NCBI GenBank assembly: GCA_918797485.1
Contig: CAKKNE010000004.1
Span: forward strand, 496,001-560,000
Direction: 5' to 3'
Length of the DNA stretch: 64,000 nt
From: Pelagomonas calceolata
Taxonomy: Eukaryota; Sar; Pelagophyceae; Pelagomonadales; Pelagomonadaceae
Shown here: one piece after another, positions 9,595 through 18,630 of the stretch
How the letters are laid out: the number at the start of each line of letters is the position of its first letter
How positions within the stretch are numbered: the first letter of the stretch is position 1
Notes under the pieces: generated by a model
The model's input: only the letters and a program-made list of their open reading frames with translations
Told to the model about the DNA's origin: nothing
Database searches by the model: none
Position numbers and translations under genes: made by a program

Positions 9595-10635
9595 ATGCAA
9601 GCGCCACCCACCACGCCGCGCGGGGGCGCGGCCGGGGACGCGGCAACCCCGCCGGAGCCGGCGCGCCAGTCCATGGATCCACCAAAACCGCGCGCCGCGG
9701 CCACCAAGCGAAGACCTTCACCACCCTTACTAGAGACGCCCGCCAAGCGCACGCGCGGCGCGGCGCCGGCGACGACGACCGAGGAGAAGTTGACTGGTGA
9801 CGCCGACGACGCGCGGGCCCAGGCGCGCCAGAAGTTCGCGTCGCAGGACTTTGTCCAAGCCGCAGCCCTCTTCGCCGAGCATGCGGCAGCCTGCCGAGAC
9901 CCGAAGGACGCGTCGAAGGCGAGGGCCGACGAAGCCGCGGCCTGGTTGAGTGCCGGTGTAGCTGAACCCGCGAACAGAAGAGCACACGCCGAAAAAGCTT
10001 ACGAGGCGACGCAAAGCGCTTTGGCACTGGATCCGACGCACGTGCGCGCGCGACTGCGCCTGGGCAAGGTCTATGTATTGTTGGGCGACCTCGACAAGGC
10101 CCGGGAAGCGTTATCTTCACTGGCTGATCATCCCGACCAACAGATTGCTCGAGACGCGAGGAAGGCCCACGCGCGGCTCAGTCCGCAGCGCAACCCCATG
10201 GGGAGCCCGCCGTCGACGCGAACTAGGTTGCGCCGACTCGCGGCGGCGCAGCACTTGGCCGCGCTCGGCTTGGCCCCGGAGCAGTGCAGTACGCCAAACG
10301 TCAAAACGGCTCACCGGACCATCGTGGCGCGCGTCGACACGAAGTCGAAACAACCGCAGACGGCGGCTACTCGCGCGAGATTGCGGGCGGCCCAGGAGGC
10401 GTACGACACCTTGGTCGATGGCGCGTCGCGCGAAAGATACCTGTGGAAATTTGAAGTTATTGGGAGGAAGGTCGACTTAGGTGCGAAACATGGCGGCGCC
10501 GCTTTAGTGGTGGACTACGACGAGCCGACGGACACGCACGTCGTCGAGTACCCGCGCCACCGCCGGCGGGCGAATTTGCGGCTCCGGCCGCCGGACGAGG
10601 CTCCTTCCCAAACCGAGGAGTCTTCGGTGCCGTAA
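9595..10635 (+). CDS. TPR protein with a degenerate J-like domain
   Basis: 346 residues from the ATG at 9595; an alternative ATG lies in SMDPPKP at residue 27. Residues 1-65 are Pro/Ala/Arg-rich. Residues about 70-185 form tandem helices of TPR type (YEATQSALALDPTHVRARLRLGKVYVLLGDLDKA is the clearest repeat). Residues about 215-290 resemble a J domain in spacing and in the end motif AQEAYDTLVDGASRERYLW, but the loop reads HRT instead of HPD, so stimulation of Hsp70 ATPase is doubtful. It resembles DnaJC7-type TPR-J proteins in order of domains. Confidence 0.7.
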   Translation: MQAPPTTPRGGAAGDAATPPEPARQSMDPPKPRAAATKRRPSPPLLETPAKRTRGAAPATTTEEKLTGDADDARAQARQKFASQDFVQAAALFAEHAAACRDPKDASKARADEAAAWLSAGVAEPANRRAHAEKAYEATQSALALDPTHVRARLRLGKVYVLLGDLDKAREALSSLADHPDQQIARDARKAHARLSPQRNPMGSPPSTRTRLRRLAAAQHLAALGLAPEQCSTPNVKTAHRTIVARVDTKSKQPQTAATRARLRAAQEAYDTLVDGASRERYLWKFEVIGRKVDLGAKHGGAALVVDYDEPTDTHVVEYPRHRRRANLRLRPPDEAPSQTEESSVP

Positions 10636-10735
10636 GGCTGTTCATAGTACATACTTTCTTAGACACATGGGGTGGCGCGTCGACGGCGTACGGGGCGGGC
10701 ATCCCGTTCCTGAGGAAGCTGGCGCTGGGACGCAC

Positions 10736-11626
10736 TTACGGCCGCCGCCAGTCGCCAGTCCGCCGCCGCCAATCCGCCAGTCCGCCGCCGCCGCCAAGGC
10801 GCCAGTACTCCATCACCTTCCAGAAGACCGGGTCGGGGACGCCTGCCGTGCGCCGCGGCGGGGCACGAATACGGCGCGTCGTAATGGCGCGCGTTAAGAA
10901 ACCAGCCCGCCCGCCGAAGAGGCGCGCGACGACTTCGGGCGTCGCCGGCCCGAAGCTCGCGCGGCCGCGCGCGAGGAGGGAGCGGAGCCGCAGCAACTCC
11001 TTGTATGGCGCCAAGACATAGCCCTTGTAAGATCCCGCCAGGCGCGTCCCCTCGAGGATCGACACGGACTCCGCATAGAAGGCCACTTCGTAATTGCATG
11101 AAGTACGAAAATAGGCGAGCCGTGACCGAACGTAATTTTCAGGCGTCAAGCCGTGACAACTTTTCGCGTCCGTATCTATTCCGACAATAAGCATCATCCG
11201 CAAGAGACGAGGATATTGTATAACAATTCTCATGATACGATCAGGGTCCTGTTTAAATTTGATATCCGCGCCGCTCTCAATGAGTAATTTTGCAGCATCG
11301 GCAAACTGCTGGTCCATCGCCAAGTATAACGCTGTAGCTCTGGGTCCCCCATAGTAAAATTCGTGGTCAAGGTCCGCGCCGTGGGCTATGAGGACGCGGA
11401 TCAAGTCGCAGTGTTCATGCTCCGTAGCGACCGCGAGAAGTCGTTGTCCGCGGACATTATTATCCTCGTCATCCGAGTCTATCTCCTCGAACACGTTTAT
11501 AAGCTGGCGGTATCCATCGGGTAAATCCTGGTTCGCGTCTCCGCCGCTCTCGAGCCAGCTCCGGACCATCGCGACGTCGCCGCGGGCCGTAGCAAGGACT
11601 ATCTCGTTCGGCACCCGGCTGGTCAT
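10736..11626 (-). CDS. ankyrin-repeat protein
   Basis: 296 residues starting MTSRVPNEIVLATARGD. Ankyrin-type units are visible at about residues 5-35 (VLATARGDVAMVRSWLESG), 63-90 (ATEHEHCDLIRVLIAHGAD) and 98-125 (ALYLAMDQQFADAAKLLIESGAD). The C-terminal half contains KELLRLRSLLARGRA and PDPVFWKVMEYWRL, a tail I associate with a large ankyrin family in pelagophyte algae. The last 25 residues come from a short GC repeat (units like GDWRRP and ADWRRR). Binding partner unknown. Confidence 0.75.
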   Translation of the reverse strand: MTSRVPNEIVLATARGDVAMVRSWLESGGDANQDLPDGYRQLINVFEEIDSDDEDNNVRGQRLLAVATEHEHCDLIRVLIAHGADLDHEFYYGGPRATALYLAMDQQFADAAKLLIESGADIKFKQDPDRIMRIVIQYPRLLRMMLIVGIDTDAKSCHGLTPENYVRSRLAYFRTSCNYEVAFYAESVSILEGTRLAGSYKGYVLAPYKELLRLRSLLARGRASFGPATPEVVARLFGGRAGFLTRAITTRRIRAPPRRTAGVPDPVFWKVMEYWRLGGGGGLADWRRRTGDWRRP

Positions 11627-12055
11627 AACTGAAGCTCGTTGGGCACCCGGCTGGTCATAACTGGAACTACTACTCAGATCTGCGTACCGCTAGCGCAAAT
11701 CCGCGCGCCCGGGTCAGGAGTGCTGCCTGGGTGCTGCTGCTGAGCCTACGCTGGTGCGCCAACGAAAGCGCTACCGCGGCAGGACTGGACAGAATGTATC
11801 CAGAGAGCGCCCAAGGTCTAAAACGACGAATGCCCCCAGCCGCGCGCAACAAAGCCGGATTAAACTCGCCCCAGCTAGCGGCGTAAGGCACTAGCAAGGC
11901 CAACGCTCGAGCAATCGGCCGAGCGGCGGCCATAGCGACGCTGTCGCCGCGCGGGGCAGCCTTAAAAGGACCCGCCGGACCACCACCGGGCGCCGGGCAG
12001 CCGGGGCAAACCGCAGTGCCAGCCCCACGATGAGACCATAGCCACAACAACAACC
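11627..12055. promoter_or_regulatory. shared divergent promoter with 24-bp motif
   Basis: 429 bp between the ankyrin gene and the IQ/B-box gene. The palindromic motif is at 11874-11895 (arms GCTAGCG and CACTAGC, core GTAAGG; two bases shorter than the other copies), 161 bp before the IQ gene. A TATA-like CTTAAAAGG lies at about 11962-11970. The 11627-11665 part repeats the ankyrin start region (GCACCCGGCTGGTCATAACT occurs twice). A long minus-strand frame here has no convincing protein. Confidence 0.5.
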
Positions 12056-14626
12056 ATGGTAGCAACACCGAGGCTAGTACCGGATCCCCCCGACTCGAAA
12101 CCGGGCCGCCTCCTCTTCCGCAACTACCTGACGGTGCCCTACCACGAGGAGATCGCGTTAAGGGAGAAGACCGAGTACCTCGAACTGCTCCGCACGTTGA
12201 AAATAAAGGAGATCGAGGCGGCCGAAGCGCGGGCTACCAAAAGAGCGGAAAGGCGTAGAGAACGGTTGCGGGCCGAGGTGCCCGTCGGCGGCGCGACCAC
12301 CGCGGTCCGAGCTAAGTTGGAGCTGGCGCCATTGCTAGCCTCGAACGGTGAAGTACTCTTCTCCCAGGATGAGGAGGGCTACGTCAACTTACCTTCGTTG
12401 CGCGTGCCTCCCGCGTCGGAGAAGACGCCGTTTCGACGACGATTACCTCGCAATTCACAAGACCGAGAGGAGGAAGTGAGACATTACGAGGGCCATCAGA
12501 GGGACGTCTTCCGCGACTCTCTCGCTTTGTCCGATGAAGAGGTGGACAAGCTCGAGACGACGTTCGCGCGGCCCGATAGAAGACGATGCATGACCGCTTC
12601 AGATGATAGTGAAGCGAGGCGATGGGAAACGGACTCAGATATGCGGGACCCGCTGCGGCCTCGTTCAGCACCATCTACTCCCTCACCGCCGAAAGCTACT
12701 TCTGATGAAAGGCGAGCCGCTCTCGCGAAGCGGATGGACCTGACCGTTACTGACCGGAAGCCGTGGACCGAGTTGCTCGAGACTGGTACACTTGAGGATG
12801 ATGCCTTTGCTGTTGATCCTGAACTCGCAACGTCCATCAAGCTCCATGACGAGGAAGTCATTACTATAAAAGAAATCATCACCGGCCAGTCGCAGGGTCA
12901 ATTCCACGTCACTGATGCGGACGTAGCGGCGAAGATGTGGAAGATGGGCGCGACGCGGGCCTGGGAGTTCTTGGAGCGGGTGTTCTTGTCCTTGGTGCAC
13001 GCTTCTTTTGTCCGGTGGCGGACGCAGGCGGAGGCGGCACTTGCCGCGTATCGTGCTCGAGAATACAGAAAATTTCAAGGTAGTCGCAAACTCGCCTTCG
13101 CGTGGCTCGACGGCTTGATGCGGACGATGGCGCGGGGCTGGATCGCCTGGTGTGCGCTGGTTGCTAGATTGAGGATTATTGAAAGGGTGCGGTGGCAAAC
13201 CATCTGTGCATTGATGATGCAGCGGCTGTGGCGGAGCTTCCTCGGGAGGAGGATCGTGCAGGCGGCGCGCGAGGCCATGTACGCGGAACGCTGCCGACGA
13301 GCGGCTGCTGGTTTACAAGCCATGTGGCGGCGACGGGCCGCGTGGAAAAAGTTCCAGATACTGGTGTATGAGTACCGGAGGGAATGTAAGGCGCTTATCA
13401 TACAGTGCGCCTGGAGGTGTTATCTCGCACGGTGTCGGAGGGCGTACTTGCTGGAGCAGAAGCGGCGGCGCGACGCGGCAATTATGATCCAGTGTCGGGA
13501 ACGCCAGAGGCAAGCGAAGGCCGAGGTTGACAGGCGAAGGCTCGCGCGCGAGCAGGAGAAGGCTTCTAGATTGATACAACGCGTTGCGAGGGGAAGACGA
13601 GGTCGACGGGAAGCGGCTCGACTGAGGGAGGAACGTAGAGTCGCGGGAATCATCAAGAAGCTCCAGGCCCGGATCAGGGTCATGATGGCCTGCCATCGCT
13701 TTGTGATTTTGAGGCAGATCGCCGACGCCTACCACAAGGAACTCGTGTATCAGGCCACGAAAATGCAAGCTTTTTATCGAGGTAAGCGAGCAAGGATGAT
13801 GACGCGCATCAAGATGCACAACCTGCGCCAGAAAAAGTTGAGATTGATCAACAACCACAAGCAGTGCCAGCGGTTGTGTCGCGGGTTCTCGGCTCGTCGA
13901 TTCACGAAGCGGTTGCGGATCGAGACTCGTAAACGACGAGTGAAGCAGGCCAAGTCCTGGAGGCAGGTCGCCGAGGACCCGGCGAACCCGGGCATACCCA
14001 TCGACCCCGACACGACGCTATTGACGCAAGATCAACAAAGAATAGTGTGGACTTCATTGGAGACCGGTGAGACGGTCGACGAGGAACCCGTCGAAGGTTT
14101 TACAGATGTGAAACGGTGCCTCCACCTCGAAAAGGTCTATGGTATTTCGGAGTTTATCATGAATCCATTATTAACGATGGACGCCGTAGATATGGTGGCC
14201 TTCCAAGAAGCTAAGAGGTGTAGTGAATGCGAGGAGAGAGACGCGTCGCGCTTGTGCGACTACTGTGGCGACAAGTTCTGCGCGCAATGTTGGCCCGTGG
14301 TCCATGATGCGGGGCGGCAACATCACACCTACATCACGGTCAATAAACCGGAATGTTCGCACTGCATGTCGCAGTTCGCCGTGCGTTACTGCAAGCAGTG
14401 CGACGAGGAGTTCTGCGAGGAGTGCTATTTGTCTTTGCACGTCGGGAAAGTCATGTCCCAGCATATCTGGACGATCACGGAGGACGGAGCCATCGATTAC
14501 GGGGTCAAGCAGGCCTTGACGCCGATCAAATCCCTCCCGTACTTCCGGAAGGACGGCGTCTTCTACGATAGCGACGACGGGGCCCTGGCGGAGAACTCGA
14601 AATCCTATAGTATCCCGCAATCATAA
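12056..14626 (+). CDS. large IQ-motif protein with tandem B-box zinc fingers
   Basis: 856 residues. Residues about 315-660 are Arg-rich helices with many IQ-like motifs (IIQCAWRCYLARCRRAYLL, ATKMQAFYRGKRARMMTRI), which bind calmodulin-like light chains. Near the C-terminus two Cys/His clusters of B-box type follow each other: CSECEERDASRLCDYCGDKF at about 722-741, then CSHCMSQFAVRYCKQCDEEF, each ending with the usual downstream Cys and His residues. A WW-like stretch RIVWTSLETGETVDEEP lies before the fingers. The combination suggests a flagellar or cytoskeletal scaffold, but that is inference. The stop is 32 bp from that of the convergent MYND gene. Confidence 0.8.
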   Translation: MVATPRLVPDPPDSKPGRLLFRNYLTVPYHEEIALREKTEYLELLRTLKIKEIEAAEARATKRAERRRERLRAEVPVGGATTAVRAKLELAPLLASNGEVLFSQDEEGYVNLPSLRVPPASEKTPFRRRLPRNSQDREEEVRHYEGHQRDVFRDSLALSDEEVDKLETTFARPDRRRCMTASDDSEARRWETDSDMRDPLRPRSAPSTPSPPKATSDERRAALAKRMDLTVTDRKPWTELLETGTLEDDAFAVDPELATSIKLHDEEVITIKEIITGQSQGQFHVTDADVAAKMWKMGATRAWEFLERVFLSLVHASFVRWRTQAEAALAAYRAREYRKFQGSRKLAFAWLDGLMRTMARGWIAWCALVARLRIIERVRWQTICALMMQRLWRSFLGRRIVQAAREAMYAERCRRAAAGLQAMWRRRAAWKKFQILVYEYRRECKALIIQCAWRCYLARCRRAYLLEQKRRRDAAIMIQCRERQRQAKAEVDRRRLAREQEKASRLIQRVARGRRGRREAARLREERRVAGIIKKLQARIRVMMACHRFVILRQIADAYHKELVYQATKMQAFYRGKRARMMTRIKMHNLRQKKLRLINNHKQCQRLCRGFSARRFTKRLRIETRKRRVKQAKSWRQVAEDPANPGIPIDPDTTLLTQDQQRIVWTSLETGETVDEEPVEGFTDVKRCLHLEKVYGISEFIMNPLLTMDAVDMVAFQEAKRCSECEERDASRLCDYCGDKFCAQCWPVVHDAGRQHHTYITVNKPECSHCMSQFAVRYCKQCDEEFCEECYLSLHVGKVMSQHIWTITEDGAIDYGVKQALTPIKSLPYFRKDGVFYDSDDGALAENSKSYSIPQS

Positions 14627-14629
14627 GAA

Positions 14630-14687
14630 TTAGTTTTGTGACTTACTCGTCGGCGGCGTTAGTTTTGTGACTTACTCGTCGGCGGCG
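14630..14687. repeat. perfect 29-bp tandem duplication across a stop codon
   Basis: Two identical 29-bp units (14630-14658 and 14659-14687) lie head to tail. The second encodes the last residues TPPTSKSQN and the stop codon of the minus-strand MYND gene. The first forms the spacer to the IQ/B-box gene. Confidence 0.85.
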
Positions 14688-15804
14688 TCTCGCGGGCGCG
14701 GAGCGCGGTTCGTGCGTTTCGCAGGGATGTCGCAGTTTGCGTTGCGACCGGGTGCGCGCCACCGAAAACGCGCCTCGCTGTCCGCTCTATCTCCTCGAGC
14801 GTCGTCACTGCCTCACGGAGATGGTCGAGCGTGGCGTCGTCGTCCGCGTAGAGCGCCTTCGCGTAATTCATCCTCATCCTGAGCGTGGTCTCTTCATTAT
14901 TATCGAGAACGCGTCGCGCAACTGGAATTGTTTTGCGCAGCAGCGACTTGGCTTCTTCGAAGCGCCTTACAACAATAAGGGTGAACGCGTAGTTGTTGGC
15001 TGCTAAAAGGGTCGTTCCATTTTCTTCGCCTTTGAGCCTCAAATTCCCGGAGTATACGTCTCGCAACATCCGCACGGCGTTTTCCTGCCGTCCTAGACAA
15101 CTATATGTGCTCGCAAGATTGCTCTGCACGACAAGAATGCTGTGTTCTGATACGCCAAGGCGCCGCTTCATAGCCAACTCGGCCTCCATCACTGATAACG
15201 AGTCCTCGTATTGTCCTGATTCGTGTAACCCGTTCCCAAGCAGGTTAATCGCAGGGATCCGAAGCTGGTCCGTCTCCGGCCGACCAACATATGTTTTCCA
15301 GCACGCCCACCCGAGCGCGCACCGCACGACGCCGTGGTAGCCTTGCTCGCACAGACTGCACGTGTGCCACCGGTTCAACCTCTCATCCAGCACCTTAACG
15401 CCCAAATTGTTCGCCTCGGCCTCCGCGACCAAAATCTTCGCCTGCTCCGCCAGACACGACACGTGCGCGAAGCCCGCCGTCCCGCGGCACGCGCACCCGC
15501 GCACGAGGCACTCCTTCGTTTTCCAGTGGAGGGCCTGCGTGCAGATGTAGCACGTCTGGCCCTTCGTGTCCTCCGCGCACGCCTCCGCCGCGACTGCTAC
15601 GGCCACCGTGTACTTCTGATTCGCATTGTGCTGCTCGGCGCCGCCTGCTCTTTTTATTGGTTTGCAGAGCTTGTCGTGGCCGCCCTCTTTCCAGTGCTGC
15701 ACCTGGCAGGCTGCCCCGCAGTAGCGCGTGCTGCAGCGGCCGCATTTCTTGCCCAAAGTTAGCCCAAGCTCGGTGGCGCAGACGGCGCACTGCGTGAGGA
15801 TCAT
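14659..15804 (-). CDS. MYND / RING-variant / TPR protein
   Basis: 381 residues. An N-terminal MYND zinc finger (CAVCATELGLTLGKKCGRCS...YCGAACQVQHWKEGGHDKLC) fills residues 6-46. A second Cys/His cluster of RING-variant type (CYICTQ...CLVRGCACRGTAGFAHVSCL...CSLCEQGYHG) lies at about 85-160. From about 190 to 360 there are tetratricopeptide repeats with the tetratricopeptide/kinesin light-chain spacing (LLGNGLHESGQYEDSLSVMEAELAMKRR, LASTYSCLGRQENAVRML). This domain order is known as an expanded family in Aureococcus. A ubiquitin-ligase or scaffold role is possible but unproven. Confidence 0.8.
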   Translation of the reverse strand: MILTQCAVCATELGLTLGKKCGRCSTRYCGAACQVQHWKEGGHDKLCKPIKRAGGAEQHNANQKYTVAVAVAAEACAEDTKGQTCYICTQALHWKTKECLVRGCACRGTAGFAHVSCLAEQAKILVAEAEANNLGVKVLDERLNRWHTCSLCEQGYHGVVRCALGWACWKTYVGRPETDQLRIPAINLLGNGLHESGQYEDSLSVMEAELAMKRRLGVSEHSILVVQSNLASTYSCLGRQENAVRMLRDVYSGNLRLKGEENGTTLLAANNYAFTLIVVRRFEEAKSLLRKTIPVARRVLDNNEETTLRMRMNYAKALYADDDATLDHLREAVTTLEEIERTARRVFGGAHPVATQTATSLRNARTALRARETPPTSKSQN

Positions 15805-16051
15805 ATTACGACCGATGCGGCTTGGGGTAGCCTTTTGAGGTGTTTTTTTTCAGCTGGTGTTTGGTGTGCTCTCTGGTCCTCAGCCCCGCACGCCCCGCCG
15901 CCGACAGGACATCTCAGGGCCGCGCGGCAGACGTCCCCCCGGCGCGCGGATCGATGAGACCGCGCCTGTTGCTCTCGAGGCGCTTGAACAGTGACAAGGC
16001 CAGAGCCAATTATAAATTCGCGGCGCAGCCCAGTTAAAATCAGCCGCCGCC

Positions 16052-16852
16052 ATGGCGCAGCCCGCGACGACCTCGACGGAGAACACGCTCAGGAAACTAC
16101 CCGGCGACGTCGTCACGTACGTGGTGAGTTTCCTGAAGCTTGAGGCCCTGTGTGCCCTCCACACCACCGGCCAAAAGAACGGCTGCCCCGACGAAGCCTG
16201 GCGCGTAAGAATACCTCAAAACACGCTCTTCGCATTGAAGCAGCCCAAACCGTTCACGACCTTTAGAAACAGATGGACGGAGTGGGCGGGCGCCCGGCGA
16301 AGTGATTTAGTGGTCCTCCCGGGCCGCTTCCGCTTCCAGGGGACCGTCGAGGACCGGAAGGGTTTGTGCCGGTCGACGGGGCGCATGGACTTTTCCGCAA
16401 AATTAGTTTGCGTCGGGGCCGTGGCGCACACGCGTGTTAGTAGTGGTGCAAAACTAGAGGGCCGGGGCTACGGCCATTTATGCGCGAATATCTTACCGGA
16501 GAATGGGAAAAGGGGCTGGGCCCTCGCCTGGAAGGAGAAGGTCGACGAGGCCGCGGGCTACTATTCTTATGTTGGGTCGGTGAGGACTCTGTCTGACGGG
16601 TCCCTGATCTGGTCAGGTTCTTTTTCCTGGTTCGGTCGTTTACAAGGAGCCTTCCGCTTTGTATTATCAAGGGATGATGGTACCGACGAAGCTACGATTC
16701 ATAGAGTCTGGGCGGGGCGGTCGGCGGCGCGCATCCTGGAAGGACCCGCTCCTAGGCCGCCCCTCGAGTTGTTGCGGCCGCCGCTGCAGATCAACCCGGC
16801 GGCGCGGCAGTTCGTCCGGCGGCTTGTAGACTTGCCGCCGGGGGCGTTGTAA
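16052..16852 (+). CDS. F-box-like protein of unknown function
   Basis: 266 residues from ATG 16052, with a TATA-like TATAAAT about 40 bp upstream. The N-terminus LRKLPGDVVTYVVSFLKLEALCAL has the Leu-Pro and hydrophobic spacing of an F-box, followed by WRVRI. The rest is Trp- and Gly-rich with beta character (WTEWAGARRSDLVVLPGRF, SLIWSGSFSWFGRL) and no domain I know. An adaptor of an SCF ubiquitin ligase is a plausible but weak reading. It ends 23 bp from the convergent LRR gene. Confidence 0.6.
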   Translation: MAQPATTSTENTLRKLPGDVVTYVVSFLKLEALCALHTTGQKNGCPDEAWRVRIPQNTLFALKQPKPFTTFRNRWTEWAGARRSDLVVLPGRFRFQGTVEDRKGLCRSTGRMDFSAKLVCVGAVAHTRVSSGAKLEGRGYGHLCANILPENGKRGWALAWKEKVDEAAGYYSYVGSVRTLSDGSLIWSGSFSWFGRLQGAFRFVLSRDDGTDEATIHRVWAGRSAARILEGPAPRPPLELLRPPLQINPAARQFVRRLVDLPPGAL

Positions 16853-16875
16853 ATACAGGTGCTTAGTCAGTGTCT

Positions 16876-18393
16876 TCACTCCTCCTCCGGCTCCGGCCAC
16901 GGAACTTCGTCGGTCTCGATGCCCCAGGCCGACTCGAGGTGGGTGAGGGCCGCATTGCCGTCGCCTTCGCCGAAAATCATATCCTCCTCGAATATCTCGC
17001 AGTCGCGGAGGCGGAGGGCCTTCAGCGAGTGTTCGTCGAAGTCCTTCGCCTGCAACACGACATTCATCAGGTCGAGCGTCGTGAGCGTCGAAGGCAGGCG
17101 TGCGAGGGCGCCGTTGAGCTTCGGGAGGTCGCCCGTGTTGTCGCCGGACCCCCACGCCTTGCCGTGCTGCAGGAAGAGATGCTCGACGTTCGGCGCGGCC
17201 TGCATCAGAGTGGCGACCAGCGTCAAGAGCCCCTCGTCGGAGAGATGGTAGTCGTATCCGGCAAGAGGACCGACGTGGAGATGCTTCAGGCGCGGGAGCT
17301 TGGCGAACGTCGGGACTGGAGGGTGCCCGTCGCCGTACGTCTTCGTCGAGAACGACAGACTCTCGAGGTTCGCGAACCAGTCGCCGACGGCCGCTGGGAG
17401 CGCGAACGGGTCGGCGTTGTAGCCCGCGTAGCCATAGAGCTTCAAATGCGTGAGGAGCGGCGGCGCGCCGCCGCGCGAGGCCTTCCAGGTCGCCGCGGCC
17501 GCCTCGAGGCAGGAATACGCGGTCAGATCGGCTGGGGCGCAAAGGGTCTCGAGGCGGGTGCAGCAACCCAAAAACGCCGCGAAGGCGCCCTTTCCGGCCG
17601 ATGGCACCGAGGTCCCCACGACGAGCGTCCGGAGCGTCGCCTGGCACGGGTACTTCGTCCTCAAAACCTTCGCCAAAATTTGCTTGCCGTCGAGCGCGAG
17701 CTTTCGCAGGCTCGGGAAGGCGCGCAGGGCCGCCATGACTGCCCCAACCGACAGGGCATCGTTCCCCGTCGAGATGCCCAGCTCGACGACGGCGTTCTTG
17801 TCGATGACCCAGTCCAGGAGCTGCAGCGCGGGTCCCGTGCGGAGGCGACTGTACTGCCGCGCGTACCGGTGGTTCGGCAGCACGTCGGCGACGGGCTCCC
17901 ACACGGGCTCCTTCGTGCCCTGCAGCACGAGCGGCGCCTCGTTCAGACAGAACGATGTCCACAGGCCCTTGGCCATTTGCAGCCGGCGCCAGGACTTGCA
18001 TACGACCGTCGCCATCGTCAGCCGGTCCGATGTGGTGAGCTGCTCCAGGATTGCTCCCAAGCACTGAGTGTCGATCGCGTCGAAGGCGCCCGTGCCCTCG
18101 CGCTCGTTGCCTAGCTCGATGACTGCCTTGGGCGGCGGCGCGTGCCGCGCAGCCGCCGCTTCCAGGTCCCCGCGCGTCACGGGCTCGTTATTTTTGGCGC
18201 TGGCCAAGATCAGATCCTCGAGCTCCGCGCGCGGGCACTTGGCTATCACGTGCTCGAGTGGCACGAGCGGCGCCGCGCGTCGCCGCGGCGCCGGCTCCTC
18301 CTCCTCTAGGTCCATCTCTTGCGGCGGCGCGGCAAAGCCGTCCGCGGGCGCGGCCGCGCGCCGCGGGCGCGAGGTCCGGGCCTTCTTGGCCAT
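16876..18393 (-). CDS. F-box / leucine-rich repeat protein
   Basis: 505 residues from the ATG at 18393 (the frame extends upstream only from a GTG). The first 50 residues are basic and low in complexity, with a patch resembling a nuclear signal (KKARTSRPRR). An F-box-like segment lies at about 120-155 (LGAILEQLTTSDRLTMATVVCKSWRRLQ). From about 200 onward there are irregular leucine-rich repeats (LRKLALDG, LTHLKLYGY, LESLSFSTK, LKHLHVGPL, LTTLDLMNV, LKALRLRDC). This order is typical of substrate receptors of SCF ubiquitin ligases. The substrate is unknown. Confidence 0.7.
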   Translation of the reverse strand: MAKKARTSRPRRAAAPADGFAAPPQEMDLEEEEPAPRRRAAPLVPLEHVIAKCPRAELEDLILASAKNNEPVTRGDLEAAAARHAPPPKAVIELGNEREGTGAFDAIDTQCLGAILEQLTTSDRLTMATVVCKSWRRLQMAKGLWTSFCLNEAPLVLQGTKEPVWEPVADVLPNHRYARQYSRLRTGPALQLLDWVIDKNAVVELGISTGNDALSVGAVMAALRAFPSLRKLALDGKQILAKVLRTKYPCQATLRTLVVGTSVPSAGKGAFAAFLGCCTRLETLCAPADLTAYSCLEAAAATWKASRGGAPPLLTHLKLYGYAGYNADPFALPAAVGDWFANLESLSFSTKTYGDGHPPVPTFAKLPRLKHLHVGPLAGYDYHLSDEGLLTLVATLMQAAPNVEHLFLQHGKAWGSGDNTGDLPKLNGALARLPSTLTTLDLMNVVLQAKDFDEHSLKALRLRDCEIFEEDMIFGEGDGNAALTHLESAWGIETDEVPWPEPEEE

Positions 18394-18471
18394 CGATGCT
18401 GTGGATCGTGATCTCTTGAGCTGTGTAGCGCAAGCCACGGGCTGGGTACAAAAGGCCCAAAAAATAATCTG

Positions 18472-18494
18472 GCTAGCGGCAGTAACACACTAGA
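18472..18494. promoter_or_regulatory. diverged copy of the palindromic promoter motif
   Basis: Arms GCTAGCG and CACTAGA around GGCAGTAACA; the TGTAAGA core is altered. It sits in the 237-bp divergent promoter, 79 bp before the LRR gene and 137 bp before the methyltransferase gene. Confidence 0.4.
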
Positions 18495-18630
18495 GAGCTC
18501 AGGACAAGGCCGCATCGCGGCGCACGGGACCTCGCGCTGCCCGCGCCCGCTCCCCGGCCTCAGGACGTGCTACAGGACGCGCCGCGCGCAAAAAACGCGA
18601 CGCGTATTGGTGCGCGGGAGCGGCAGCACG

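Noticed and set aside
11670-12068. 132-codon minus-strand frame with a hydrophobic start
   Set aside because: It begins on TTG, lies entirely in the shared promoter and includes the conserved palindromic motif, which explains its apparent sequence.
16667-18064. Long minus-strand frame over the F-box/LRR gene
   Set aside because: Shadow of the LRR gene in another frame; Arg/Gly/Pro filler with no repeats.
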